DNA of 16,816 nt from Thermoplasmata archaeon (lineage in GTDB: Archaea > Thermoplasmatota > Thermoplasmata > Lutacidiplasmatales > UBA184). A program made the translations under genes and the position numbers. This document shows, piece after piece, positions 7,394 to 14,093 of the stretch. The stretch spans positions 1-16,816 of the forward strand of contig JASHWZ010000032.1 of assembly GCA_030043865.1 (NCBI GenBank), given 5' to 3'. Every line of letters begins with the position of its first letter. Positions within the stretch are counted from its first letter, which is position 1. The notes below the pieces were generated by a model. The model did no database searches and was not told the DNA's origin. It saw only the letters and a program-made list of their open reading frames with translations.

Positions 7394-7399
7394 AAATAG
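7394..7399 (+). promoter_or_regulatory. Weak TATA-like element before mscL
   Basis: AAATAG is the only AT-rich patch in the 57-base gap between argS and mscL, about 35 nt before the ATG. It suggests mscL may have its own promoter, but the match is weak and read-through from argS is equally possible. Confidence 0.25.
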
Positions 7400-7430
7400 C
7401 CCGAGCCCGTGCGCGCCGGCGGGGCCGCGG

Positions 7431-7883
7431 ATGGCATCGATCAAAGAGGACTTCGTCGCGTTCATCAACAAGGGGAACCTGATCCAGCTCGCGATCGCCT
7501 TCGTGATGGGGGCGGCGTTCACCGCGCTCGTCGGGGCGCTGGTCGCCGACATCTTTACCCCGTTGATCGGGATCGCGGGCCACTTCAACTTCTCGACCTG
7601 GCAGCTGAAGATCAACGGCAGCACGATCATGCAGGGCGCGTTCCTCAACTCGATGATCACGTTCATCACGGTCGCCCTCGTCGTGTTCTTCGTCATCGCG
7701 CTCCCGTACCAGCGCTGGCAGGACCGGCAGGCGGCGAAGAAGGCGGCGGCGGCCCCGACCACGCGGCCGTGCCCCGAGTGTCTCTCGCAGATCCCGCTCG
7801 CCGCGAAGCGCTGCTCGTTCTGCACGTCGGCGGTCACGCCGGTGACGCCGCCGCTCGCGGCCGCCGCAAAGCCGTCCAGTTAA
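7431..7883 (+). CDS. mscL: Large-conductance mechanosensitive channel MscL with C-terminal zinc ribbon
   Basis: MscL is a homopentameric membrane pore that opens under membrane tension and releases solutes during hypo-osmotic shock. The 150-residue product has the amphipathic N-terminal helix (1-12), TM1 with the family pattern GNLIQLAIAFVMGAAFTALV (15-34) continuing into VADIFTPLIG, a short extracellular loop (about 50-70), TM2 (about 70-92) and a charged exit segment (RWQDRQAAKK). After this core, residues 112-134 form a zinc-ribbon-like module, CPEC (114-117) and CSFC (128-131), joined by an Ala-rich linker. E. coli MscL lacks this; similar tails occur in some other MscL proteins as far as I recall. 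Its stop overlaps the queC stop on the opposite strand. Confidence 0.93.
   Translation: MASIKEDFVAFINKGNLIQLAIAFVMGAAFTALVGALVADIFTPLIGIAGHFNFSTWQLKINGSTIMQGAFLNSMITFITVALVVFFVIALPYQRWQDRQAAKKAAAAPTTRPCPECLSQIPLAAKRCSFCTSAVTPVTPPLAAAAKPSS
7880..7883. other. Palindromic TTAA shared by two convergent stop codons
   Basis: The four bases TTAA supply TAA for mscL on the plus strand (7881-7883) and TAA for queC on the minus strand (7880-7882). There is no spacer, hairpin or T-run terminator between the convergent genes, so transcripts must overlap or end inside coding sequence. Confidence 0.9.
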
Positions 7884-8572
7884 CGGGTTCGAACGAGCGG
7901 GTCGCGCACGCCAGCCTCTCGGAATCCGAGGGCCCGCAGCCGGCAGGCGTCGCATCGCCCGCACGGCGATCGTCCCCCCAGGTAGCAGCTCCACGTGAGC
8001 CCCCACGGGACGTGGAGCCGCTCGCCCCACCGAACGATCCCCGCCTTGGTCGTTCTCAGCAGGGGCGCCCGGACGCGGAACCGCGTTCGCCCCTCGACGC
8101 CGGCCTTGGTCGCGAGGCGGGCGAGCCGCTCGAACGCCCGCAGGAACGCCGGTCGGCAGTCGGGATAGCCGGAGTAATCGATCGCGTTCGCGCCGATCAC
8201 GATCGTCGACGCGCCTCGGCTTTCGGCATACCCCAGCGCGACCGCCAAGAGGATCGTGTTGCGCGCGGGCACGTAGGTCGATGGGATCCGCCCCCGGCGG
8301 GTGCCGTGCAGGGGGACCTTGCGCGTTCGGTCGGTCAGGGCGGAGGAGAGGAGGGGACCGACCGGCACCGTCACGGTGGCGTGCTCGCGCACCCGGAAGC
8401 GCCGAGCGAGCGCCCGGGCCGAACGGAGCTCTCGGTCGTGCCGCTGGCCGTACCGGACCGTGAGGGCGTACACCGGCCCCCGCTCGCGGGCGACGAGAGC
8501 CAGGCAGGTCGCCGAGTCCATCCCGCCCGAGAGGAGGACGACCGTCCCTCGAGCGCCGCGGCGCGCGGTCAT
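7880..8572 (-). CDS. queC: 7-cyano-7-deazaguanine (preQ0) synthase QueC
   Basis: QueC converts 7-carboxy-7-deazaguanine to preQ0 using ATP and ammonia. In archaea preQ0 is inserted at position 15 of tRNA by the transglycosylase and then turned into archaeosine. The 230-residue product has an intact PP-loop SGGMDS (15-20), the VRYGQRHDREL segment (39-50), STYVPARNTILLAVALGYAE (about 98-117), and IGANAIDYSGYPDCRPAFLRAF (about 126-147), all diagnostic. Four cysteines near the C-terminus (196, 204, 207, 210; CGRCDACRLR) form the structural zinc site. The ATG at 8572 overlaps the DUF92 stop as ATGA (8569-8572), indicating coupled translation. No other archaeosine-pathway gene is visible nearby. 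Length is normal for the family. Confidence 0.95.
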   Translation of the reverse strand: MTARRGARGTVVLLSGGMDSATCLALVARERGPVYALTVRYGQRHDRELRSARALARRFRVREHATVTVPVGPLLSSALTDRTRKVPLHGTRRGRIPSTYVPARNTILLAVALGYAESRGASTIVIGANAIDYSGYPDCRPAFLRAFERLARLATKAGVEGRTRFRVRAPLLRTTKAGIVRWGERLHVPWGLTWSCYLGGRSPCGRCDACRLRALGFREAGVRDPLVRTR

Positions 8573-9330
8573 GAGATCGTTCCGGCGGCCGCGACCACGA
8601 CGGCCGCGATCGCAATCGCCGACAGCATGCCGAGGAAGTTCGTGCTGCCCTTCGTGAGGTAGCCGCGGTTCTCGAGGGTCTCTCCGAGCACCGAGTCGAC
8701 CTGGCATCCGAGGAACCCGGCCGCGGTCACCGTTCCGAGGAAGAGAGCGACGTTGGCGATCGGCGTTCCGAACAGACGGAACAGACCGAGCCCGACGACC
8801 GCGGTGAGCACCGCCCCCACGAACCCCCAGCCTTCGCCCACCGCCGATACTCCGCCGTTCGTGCCCGGCCGGACCGGCCGTCCCGTCAGGATGCTCCGCG
8901 CCTGACCGGCGAGCACGCCGAGCTCGCTCGCGAACGTGTCGGCCGCCCCGAAGGCGAGCGCGCTCGCGTAGAGGATCGCGAGCTCCGACATCGGGATCAG
9001 CGGCGGGGAAACCCCGCCGGCGACCGCGAGCGCGGTCGGGAGGACGATGTGGGCGACGACGTTCGGCACCCCTCGCTCCCCCGCCGTTCCTTCCTGGACG
9101 TTCCTCTTCCGCTTCTCCTCGATCCGGAACCGGGTCGCCAGCACGCTGCCGACGACGAAGAGGATCAGCAGGGCGAGGTACGGGTAGCCCACGAGGACGA
9201 CGATCGCCGCCCCGAACACGGTGGCGACCACTCCGGCGAGCGGGGTAAGGGCGCGGGCAGCCACCGCGGCCACCGCGAGCGCGACGGTGATCACCACGCC
9301 CCACGCGGCGTCCAACGTCCCGAGGACCAC
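8569..9330 (-). CDS. DUF92 family integral membrane protein
   Basis: The 253-residue product is a polytopic membrane protein with roughly six hydrophobic segments (about 10-30, 32-65, 92-108, 117-127, 168-188 and 190-208, with another at the C-terminus). Family motifs are clear: GAADTFASELG (128-138), GTNGGVS (156-162) and DSVLGETLENRG (212-223). The plant member VTE6 is a phytyl-phosphate kinase, so the archaeal proteins may handle prenyl phosphates, but that is unproven. The start is a GTG at 9330; the frame runs further upstream to 9471 without membrane or family character and would overlap the HAD gene. A GTTAAAC element lies about 34 nt upstream. The stop overlaps the queC start as ATGA. 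Confidence 0.85.
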   Translation of the reverse strand: MVLGTLDAAWGVVITVALAVAAVAARALTPLAGVVATVFGAAIVVLVGYPYLALLILFVVGSVLATRFRIEEKRKRNVQEGTAGERGVPNVVAHIVLPTALAVAGGVSPPLIPMSELAILYASALAFGAADTFASELGVLAGQARSILTGRPVRPGTNGGVSAVGEGWGFVGAVLTAVVGLGLFRLFGTPIANVALFLGTVTAAGFLGCQVDSVLGETLENRGYLTKGSTNFLGMLSAIAIAAVVVAAAGTIS

Positions 9331-9360
9331 GAACGAACCCGCGCCGGCAGTTGGTGGCGG

Positions 9361-9367
9361 GTTTAAC
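9361..9367 (-). promoter_or_regulatory. Putative TATA element for the DUF92-queC unit
   Basis: The minus strand reads GTTAAAC, centred about 34 nt before the GTG at 9330, inside the 61-base gap after the HAD phosphatase gene. It could let DUF92-queC be transcribed independently of the phosphatase. Confidence 0.4.
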
Positions 9368-9391
9368 GCCTTCCGCGCCGCCGGTCGGTCG

Positions 9392-9979
9392 TCAACCGCG
9401 TGCGAGGATACGGAGCACGGCGTTCTCGAAGCTGCCCGCGACGATGTCCGCGCGCCCGGACTCCTTGGCATGCTCCCGCGCCGACTCCGAATCCGGATTC
9501 CGGGAGGGAACGAGCGCGGTGAGGAGTCCGAGGCGTTCTCCGGCCTCCACGTCCAGCGAGCGGTCCCCGACGATCGCGCTCGAGGTGAGCTCGAGGTTCC
9601 AATCCCGCCGGGCGTCCTCGAAGAGCTGGGTCCCGGGCTTCCGGCACGGGCAGCGGCGATCCGGAGCGTGAGGGCAGTAGTAGAACGCGTCTACCTCGGC
9701 CCCTTGGGCGCGCAGCCGTTCGTTAAGCCGTCGGTGGATCCGCTCGACGTCCTCTCGGGTGTAGAGCCCCCGGTCCACCCCGGACTGGTTCGTCACGCAG
9801 ATCACGAGGTAGCCGTGACGGTGGGCGAGCGCGACCGCGTCGGCCACCCCACGGAACAACTCGAGCCGCTCCGCGTCCTTGAGGTAGTGGAGGTCGGGGT
9901 TCAGCGTGCCGTCCCGGTCGGTGAAGAGCGCTCGGCGTCGCGGTTGGGGGGCGGCGGTCTCGGGTCGGTCGGCGGACAC
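9392..9979 (-). CDS. GmhB-type HAD phosphatase (heptose-bisphosphate / histidinol-phosphate phosphatase family)
   Basis: The 195-residue product belongs to the HAD superfamily branch that includes D-glycero-D-manno-heptose-1,7-bisphosphate 7-phosphatase and the phosphatase part of HisB. Motif I is FTDRDGTLN (19-27; Asp21 nucleophile, Asp23 acid/base), motif II is VTNQSG (63-68), the zinc-binding loop is CPHAPDRRCPC (Cys102, His104, Cys110, Cys112), Lys114 in CRKPG follows, and motif IV is VGDRSLD (137-143). The intact zinc loop favours GmhB-like over minimal HAD enzymes. The true substrate could be a sugar bisphosphate for surface glycans or histidinol phosphate; no hisB-like neighbour decides it. 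I chose the GTG at 9979 since residues before the catalytic strand are few and a TATA-like element lies 26 nt upstream. Confidence 0.83.
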   Translation of the reverse strand: MSADRPETAAPQPRRRALFTDRDGTLNPDLHYLKDAERLELFRGVADAVALAHRHGYLVICVTNQSGVDRGLYTREDVERIHRRLNERLRAQGAEVDAFYYCPHAPDRRCPCRKPGTQLFEDARRDWNLELTSSAIVGDRSLDVEAGERLGLLTALVPSRNPDSESAREHAKESGRADIVAGSFENAVLRILARG

Positions 9980-10001
9980 CGACCGTCGGTACTCCGGCGA
10001 A

Positions 10002-10008
10002 CGATAAG
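10002..10008. promoter_or_regulatory. Putative TATA element between the HAD phosphatase and AsnB-like genes
   Basis: On the minus strand this reads CTTATCG, centred 26 nt before the GTG of the HAD gene, a spacing that implies leaderless transcription. On the plus strand CGATAAG lies about 39 nt from the AsnB-like ATG, leaving room for a short leader that contains a Shine-Dalgarno-like site. It may serve both directions. Confidence 0.45.
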
Positions 10009-10032
10009 CGTTGGGCCGGCGTCGCACGACGG

Positions 10033-10039
10033 GGAGTGA
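10033..10039 (+). promoter_or_regulatory. Ribosome-binding site candidate deciding the AsnB-like start
   Basis: GGAGTGA lies a few bases before the ATG at 10044. It supports 10044 over the upstream in-frame start at 10011, which would sit at the promoter element itself. It is one of only two plausible Shine-Dalgarno sites found before first genes in this window. Confidence 0.45.
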
Positions 10040-10043
10040 CGGT

Positions 10044-10841
10044 ATGCCGGAGTCCGCCGAGTCCCGAACGGGGGCCGAGGGAGACGGCCCGTTCCTGGAC
10101 CGGCTCGACCGAGCGTTCGACCGCTCGTTCGCGCGGTGGAGGCAGCACGTCGGCCCGATCGGCCTGTTGTTCTCGGGCGGCGTGGACTCGAGTCTCTTGG
10201 CGTGGGAGCTGAGAGCGAACCCCGACCTTCGACTCGTCACCGTAGCCGTCCGCGACGGCGCCGACCTCGAATCCGCGCGATCCGCAGCGGCGGAGATGGG
10301 GATCCGTTGGGGCCCGTCCGAGGTCGATGAAGAGGACATCCAGCGGACCGCGCGACGGCTCGCCGAGGAGTTCGGGCCGATGCCACCGACCTCGCGCGAC
10401 GTGCTCGTCGCCTTCTCGCTCGCCCTCGACCGATCCCCGGAGGCCCCCGTCGTCTGCGGCCAAGGAGCCGACGAACTGTTCCTCGGTTACGCCCACTTTC
10501 GCGGGCTGGGAGCCGAAGACGCCGAGCGGAGGGCCCAGCGGGACCTCGCGAGTCTCAGAGACGTCGATTGGCCACGAGCGCAGCGCGCCGCGAAGTCCCT
10601 CGGGCGCGAAGTGTCGGCCCCCTACCTGGCGACCGAGTTCGCGAGGGCGGCCCTGTCGGTCCCGGTAGAACGGCGTCTGCCCGCGGAAGAGCCGAAGCGC
10701 CTGTTCCGGACCTGGGCCATCCGCCGGGGTCTTCCCCCCGCGATCGCTCGACGCCCGAAGCGAGCCCTTCAGTTCGGATCGGGGGTCGCCCGGGTGCTTC
10801 GGCGGAAGCGAGCTCGTACGGTGCGCGCGACGCCGGAGTAG
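10044..10841 (+). CDS. Asparagine-synthetase-type PP-loop protein without glutaminase domain
   Basis: The 265-residue product corresponds to the C-terminal ATP-binding domain of asparagine synthetase B. Residues 40-50 hold GLLFSGGVDSS (PP-loop 44-49), 139-149 hold GQGADELFLGY (the GEGSDExFGGY-type motif), and 193-248 hold the PYLATEFARAAL and ALQFGSGV segments typical of the family. The usual N-terminal class II glutamine amidotransferase domain, which begins at Cys2, is absent; about 35 helical residues take its place. Without it the protein cannot obtain ammonia from glutamine by itself, so it either uses free ammonia, works with a separate amidotransferase, or adenylates a different substrate. 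The true role is unknown. It is 55 bases upstream of purB, which has its own strong TATA box. Confidence 0.8.
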   Translation: MPESAESRTGAEGDGPFLDRLDRAFDRSFARWRQHVGPIGLLFSGGVDSSLLAWELRANPDLRLVTVAVRDGADLESARSAAAEMGIRWGPSEVDEEDIQRTARRLAEEFGPMPPTSRDVLVAFSLALDRSPEAPVVCGQGADELFLGYAHFRGLGAEDAERRAQRDLASLRDVDWPRAQRAAKSLGREVSAPYLATEFARAALSVPVERRLPAEEPKRLFRTWAIRRGLPPAIARRPKRALQFGSGVARVLRRKRARTVRATPE

Positions 10842-10868
10842 CGAGTCGCACGCCCCTCGAGAGCAGAC

Positions 10869-10878
10869 CTATATATCC
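10869..10878 (+). promoter_or_regulatory. TATA box of purB
   Basis: CTATATATCC is the most canonical archaeal TATA element in the window. Its centre lies about 24 nt before the GTG of purB, so transcription is expected to begin at or next to the start codon. No Shine-Dalgarno site is present in between, which fits a leaderless mRNA. Confidence 0.7.
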
Positions 10879-10896
10879 GGGTCCGGGTCCCCGCCC

Positions 10897-12264
10897 GTGG
10901 CAGACGACTCCTCGGACCTGTTCTGCCCCCTCGAGTTCCGCTACGGGCGCGCCGCGGTGCGCGACCTGTTCTCCCGCGGCGCGCGGCTCGAGCGTGCGTT
11001 GAGGGTCGAAGCCGCGCTGGCCGCGACCGAGTCGGAGCTCGGGATGATCCCCAAAGACGCCGGCGCCGCGATCGCGCGCGTGGCGGACCTGGAGCATGTC
11101 CCCGTCGCCAAGGTCGACGAACTCGAGGCGACGCTCCGTCACGATGTGATGGCGATGACCCGGGCGCTCGCCGACGCGGCGGGAGCGTCCGGCCGGTGGG
11201 TCCACTACGGCGCGACCAGCGCCGACATCACGGACTCCGCGCTCGCCCTCGAGCTCCAGGAGAGCGTGCGCGTCCTCCGGGGGGACCTGACGGCGCTCGC
11301 TCGGGCGCTCGCGCATCTCGCGCGGGAGCACCGCGCGACGCCCGAGATCGGCCGGACCCACGGGCAGCACGGGATCCCGATCAGCTTCGGGTTCAAGATG
11401 GCGGTCGGCGCGGCGGAGGTCGTCCGCCACCGGCAACGGCTGGACGAGATACTCCCCCGTCTCGCGGTCGGCAAGATGGCCGGGGCGGTCGGGACGGCCG
11501 CCGGGTTCGGCGACCGAGCGGAAGCCGTGGAGGAGGGCGTGATGCGACGGCTCGGGATCCGCGCCGACGAGGCGCCGATGCAGCTCGTCGGGCGGGACCG
11601 GGTCGCCGAGTTCGTGAACTGGATGGCCCTCGTCGCGTCCACCGCGGAACGGCTCGCGACCGAGGTGCGGAACCTCCAGCGGACGGAGATCGCGGAGGTC
11701 GCCGAGCCGTTCGACGAGGCGCACCAGGTCGGCAGCTCGACGATGGCGCAAAAGCGCAACCCGATCGTCTCCGAGAACATCACGAGCCTGGCGCGACTGG
11801 TGCGCGCCTTCGCGCCCGTCCCGATGGAGAACATGGTGCAGTGGCACGAGCGGGACCTCGCGAACTCCGCGAACGAGCGAATCGTCGTCCCGCACGCGAT
11901 CGTCCTCACCGACGACCTGCTCGTCAAGCTCGAGGAGGTGCTCCGAGGGTTGAAAGTGGACTCGGGCCGGATGGCGGAGGAGGTGGCCCGTTCGGCCGGT
12001 GGCGCGTTCGGCGAGAGCCTCGTGCTCGCCCTCACTGCGAAGGGCCTCGCTCGCTCCGACGCGCACGAGGTCGTGCGCCAGCTGACGCGGAACCCGATGT
12101 CGCCCCCGTCGCTCCTCGAGCGGGCGCGCGCGGACCCGGTCGTCACGAAGCATCTTACCGCTGAGGAGATCGGTGCGTTCCTCGATCCGTCGAGCTACGT
12201 GCGGGCCGCGATGGCCAAAACCGACCGGATCCTCGCCGGGCTGCCGGCGGACCTTCGCGGATGA
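10897..12264 (+). CDS. purB: Adenylosuccinate lyase
   Basis: PurB acts twice in purine synthesis, cleaving SAICAR to AICAR and adenylosuccinate to AMP, each time releasing fumarate. The 455-residue product starts with GTG and has the fumarase/aspartase-fold layout. Seen: LEATLRHDVMAMT (77-89), WVHYGATSADITD (101-113), GRTHGQHGIPISFG (152-165; His155 is the expected general acid) and the superfamily signature GSSTMAQKRNP (279-289) on the mobile loop. The WHERDLANSANERI segment also fits PurB. Carboxymuconate cycloisomerase relatives share the fold, but THGQH and the length favour PurB. Its stop overlaps the pcc1 start as ATGA (12261-12264). No other purine gene is in view. Confidence 0.93.
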   Translation: MADDSSDLFCPLEFRYGRAAVRDLFSRGARLERALRVEAALAATESELGMIPKDAGAAIARVADLEHVPVAKVDELEATLRHDVMAMTRALADAAGASGRWVHYGATSADITDSALALELQESVRVLRGDLTALARALAHLAREHRATPEIGRTHGQHGIPISFGFKMAVGAAEVVRHRQRLDEILPRLAVGKMAGAVGTAAGFGDRAEAVEEGVMRRLGIRADEAPMQLVGRDRVAEFVNWMALVASTAERLATEVRNLQRTEIAEVAEPFDEAHQVGSSTMAQKRNPIVSENITSLARLVRAFAPVPMENMVQWHERDLANSANERIVVPHAIVLTDDLLVKLEEVLRGLKVDSGRMAEEVARSAGGAFGESLVLALTAKGLARSDAHEVVRQLTRNPMSPPSLLERARADPVVTKHLTAEEIGAFLDPSSYVRAAMAKTDRILAGLPADLRG

Positions 12265-12554
12265 GCGGTCCGGACGACCCCTGGGACGCCACGGTAACGG
12301 TCCGGCTCCGGGACCTCCGACTCGCGTCCATGCTCGAGCGAGCGCTCTGGCCGGAATCCGCCCGGGAAGTGCCCCGGGCCCGGGCACGCCTCGATCGGGG
12401 ACCCGGCGACGCGCTCGTGCTCACGATCCGCGCCCGGGACACCGGGGCGATGCGGGCGGCGCTCAACACGTACCTCGGCTGGGTCCACCTGTCGCTCGCC
12501 ACGGCCCGGTCGGCCGGTACCCCGTCGGCCGAACCCGGTGCGCCGGTCGGCTGA
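12261..12554 (+). CDS. pcc1: KEOPS complex subunit Pcc1
   Basis: Pcc1 is the small dimerising subunit of KEOPS, the complex that makes N6-threonylcarbamoyladenosine at position 37 of ANN-decoding tRNAs, and it contacts Kae1. The 97-residue product matches the family by LASMLERALWPES (21-33), where PE is the conserved turn, then PRARARL, LVLTIRARDTGAMRAALNTYL (about 52-72), and the closing aromatic helix. It overlaps purB by four bases (ATGA), implying coupled translation, and is followed after 45 bases by prefoldin beta, a frequent archaeal neighbour that strengthens the call. The C-terminal 15 residues are Ala/Pro-rich and not conserved. No other KEOPS gene is present. Confidence 0.87.
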   Translation: MSGPDDPWDATVTVRLRDLRLASMLERALWPESAREVPRARARLDRGPGDALVLTIRARDTGAMRAALNTYLGWVHLSLATARSAGTPSAEPGAPVG

Positions 12555-12572
12555 ACCCCACGCGCGAAGTCC

Positions 12573-12579
12573 TTATCTT
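12573..12579 (+). promoter_or_regulatory. Putative TATA box for prefoldin beta
   Basis: TTATCTT is centred about 24 nt before the GTG at 12600, in the 45-base gap after pcc1, with no Shine-Dalgarno site. The heptamer is identical to the one upstream of prefoldin alpha (minus strand 1945-1951). Confidence 0.5.
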
Positions 12580-12599
12580 CGGCCCCGGGTCAGCGGTGC

Positions 12600-12974
12600 G
12601 TGGCGCTCCCGGCGAAGCTGCAGAACGACCTGAAGCAGTTCCAGCGGCTCCAGCAAGAGCTCGGGAACACGCAGCAGCAGCGGCTCCAGATCGACCTGAA
12701 GCTCCGCGAGGTGACCCACACCCTCGAGGAGCTCAAGTCGATCGCGGAGGACGCTGTCCTCTACCGACCGATCGGCGGCCTGCTCGTCCGAGCGAAGAAC
12801 CGGAAGGAGGTCGAGGACCTTCTCACGGAGGAAAAGGAGACGCTCGAAGTTCGTGTGAAGGCGATCGAGCGGCAGGAGAACCACTTGAAGGAACGCTACA
12901 CGACGATGCAGCAGGAATTGACGCAGGCGCTCCAAGCCGCCGGTGTCTCTCCGACCGGCGCGGCTCCGGAATAG
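12600..12974 (+). CDS. pfdB: Prefoldin beta subunit
   Basis: This is the second subunit of archaeal prefoldin; four beta and two alpha subunits form the cytosolic chaperone. The 124-residue product begins with GTG and shows an N-terminal Gln-rich coiled coil (about 5-45, LQNDLKQFQRLQQEL), the single beta-hairpin with ILE-type core (about 50-75, AEDAVLYRPIGGLLVRAKNR, where the YxxxGxxLV pattern is diagnostic), and the second coiled coil (about 77-112). The tail is short and Ala/Gly-rich. It follows pcc1 after 45 bases and has its own TATA-like element, so it can be transcribed alone. The stop is 3 bases from the convergent polyprenyl synthase stop. Confidence 0.95.
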   Translation: MALPAKLQNDLKQFQRLQQELGNTQQQRLQIDLKLREVTHTLEELKSIAEDAVLYRPIGGLLVRAKNRKEVEDLLTEEKETLEVRVKAIERQENHLKERYTTMQQELTQALQAAGVSPTGAAPE

Positions 12975-12977
12975 CCG

Positions 12978-14039
12978 TTAGGACGTCCGCCGCACCAGGC
13001 GGTCCGCGATCTCCCGGACCAGCGGCTTCGCTCGGGGCCGCACGTGGCGGCTTCGCTGGAGCCGTGCGAGCGCACGAGCCGTGAGCTCTCCGATCCGCCG
13101 TTCGGAGTAGTCGAGACTCCCCGTGCGCCGGATCACCTCGCGCGCTCGCTCGACGTCCTCGGGCGTCGCGGCGGCGTTACCGAGCACGCGGGCGAGACGC
13201 CCGCGGTCCGGTTCCTCGGCAAGCCCCCACGCGCGGACGACCAGCAAGGTCCGTTTCCCCTCGGAAAGGTCGTTGGCGCTCTTGCCGGACTCCTGGGCAT
13301 CGAATCCAGCCCCGAGCACGTCGTCCCGGAGCTGGAAGGCGATGCCGAGGTCGGTTCCGATCGCCTCGAGGTCGTCCATGCCCGCGTGCGTCAACCCCCC
13401 GAGCGCGGCGCCGATCCGCATCGGGCAAGCCACGGTGTACATCGCGGACTTGAGACGGTGGACGTTGAGCACGTCCGCCTCGGTCACGGCACTGGGCTCG
13501 AGGGTCCCGTTCCGGATGTCCAGAAGCTGACCGTAGGCGGTGAGCCGGGTCATCCGGACGTACTCCGCGAGCGCTCGGAGGCGCCGGTCGGCGGGCACCC
13601 GGGGCGCGAGCAGACCGTCGACGGTGAACGGCTCCTCGAGGTCACCGAGCGTGATTGCGATCCCCGTCCCGTACTCCTCGCTCGAGCCGCCGAGCCGCTC
13701 CCGCCGGTGGCTCCCCGCGAGGGCTCGGTGGACCGTAGGCCCCCCGCGGCGCTCCTCCGAGTGGTCGATGATGTCGTCGTGGATCAGCATCCAGCTCTGG
13801 AAGTGCTCGAGCGCGGCCGCGGCGGGGAGCGCGGGCCGGGGAGATCGACCCGTGGCGATATGGTAGCCGGCCAGCACGAGCACGGCCCGGAATCGCTTCC
13901 CGCCCCGCAACGTGAACTCCTCGTTCACGTCGATGTAGCCGCGGACCGTGGGCGGGGCGCTTCGGCGTTCCGGCCGGTACGACGACCGTAGCGTTCGCTC
14001 GAGTTCCGGTAGCCAGCCGTACAATTCGGAGAGGTTCAC
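12978..14039 (-). CDS. Polyprenyl diphosphate synthase (geranylgeranyl or related)
   Basis: This trans-prenyltransferase extends allylic diphosphates with isopentenyl diphosphate. In archaea it usually supplies geranylgeranyl diphosphate for ether lipids. The 353-residue product has GGKRFR (46-51), the first Asp-rich motif LIHDDIID (85-92), RRGGPTVH (98-104 region), a GDLEEPF segment (132-138) in place of the commoner GDxL, HRLKSAMYT (194-202) and the second Asp-rich region QLRDDVLG (236-243) followed by SGKSANDLSEGKRT. The last Asp of the second motif is Gly, as in many archaeal enzymes. Trp at the fifth position before the first motif suggests product length limited to about C20 or less, which is inference. 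It starts with GTG and shares a central TATA element with the divergent TPR gene. Confidence 0.9.
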   Translation of the reverse strand: MNLSELYGWLPELERTLRSSYRPERRSAPPTVRGYIDVNEEFTLRGGKRFRAVLVLAGYHIATGRSPRPALPAAAALEHFQSWMLIHDDIIDHSEERRGGPTVHRALAGSHRRERLGGSSEEYGTGIAITLGDLEEPFTVDGLLAPRVPADRRLRALAEYVRMTRLTAYGQLLDIRNGTLEPSAVTEADVLNVHRLKSAMYTVACPMRIGAALGGLTHAGMDDLEAIGTDLGIAFQLRDDVLGAGFDAQESGKSANDLSEGKRTLLVVRAWGLAEEPDRGRLARVLGNAAATPEDVERAREVIRRTGSLDYSERRIGELTARALARLQRSRHVRPRAKPLVREIADRLVRRTS

Positions 14040-14062
14040 GACGGCTGCCCGTGGACTCCGAC

Positions 14063-14071
14063 ATATTTAAT
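14063..14071. promoter_or_regulatory. Symmetric bidirectional TATA box between polyprenyl synthase and TPR gene
   Basis: ATATTTAAT is centred at 14067. The minus-strand GTG begins at 14039 and the plus-strand GTG at 14094, so the two starts lie about 28 and 27 nt from the element centre. With the usual archaeal TATA-to-start distance, both transcripts would begin at or within a few bases of their start codons. No Shine-Dalgarno site is seen on either side. Confidence 0.7.
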
Positions 14072-14093
14072 CCGCCGGGTTTTCCGATTCCTC

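Noticed and set aside
5814..8615. A 933-codon minus-strand open frame opposite argS and mscL, running into the queC region.
   Set aside because: It runs antisense to argS and mscL and overlaps queC in another frame. Its translation is low complexity with no family motifs, so it is a GC shadow.
10555..12387. A 610-codon minus-strand open frame opposite purB.
   Set aside because: It is antisense to a clear PurB with all signature motifs, and its own translation shows only charged repeats typical of shadow frames.
13310..13326. Loss of the last Asp in the second Asp-rich motif of the polyprenyl synthase (DDVLG) as a sign of inactivity.
   Set aside because: DDxxG at this place is common in archaeal and actinobacterial homologues, and all other catalytic motifs are intact.
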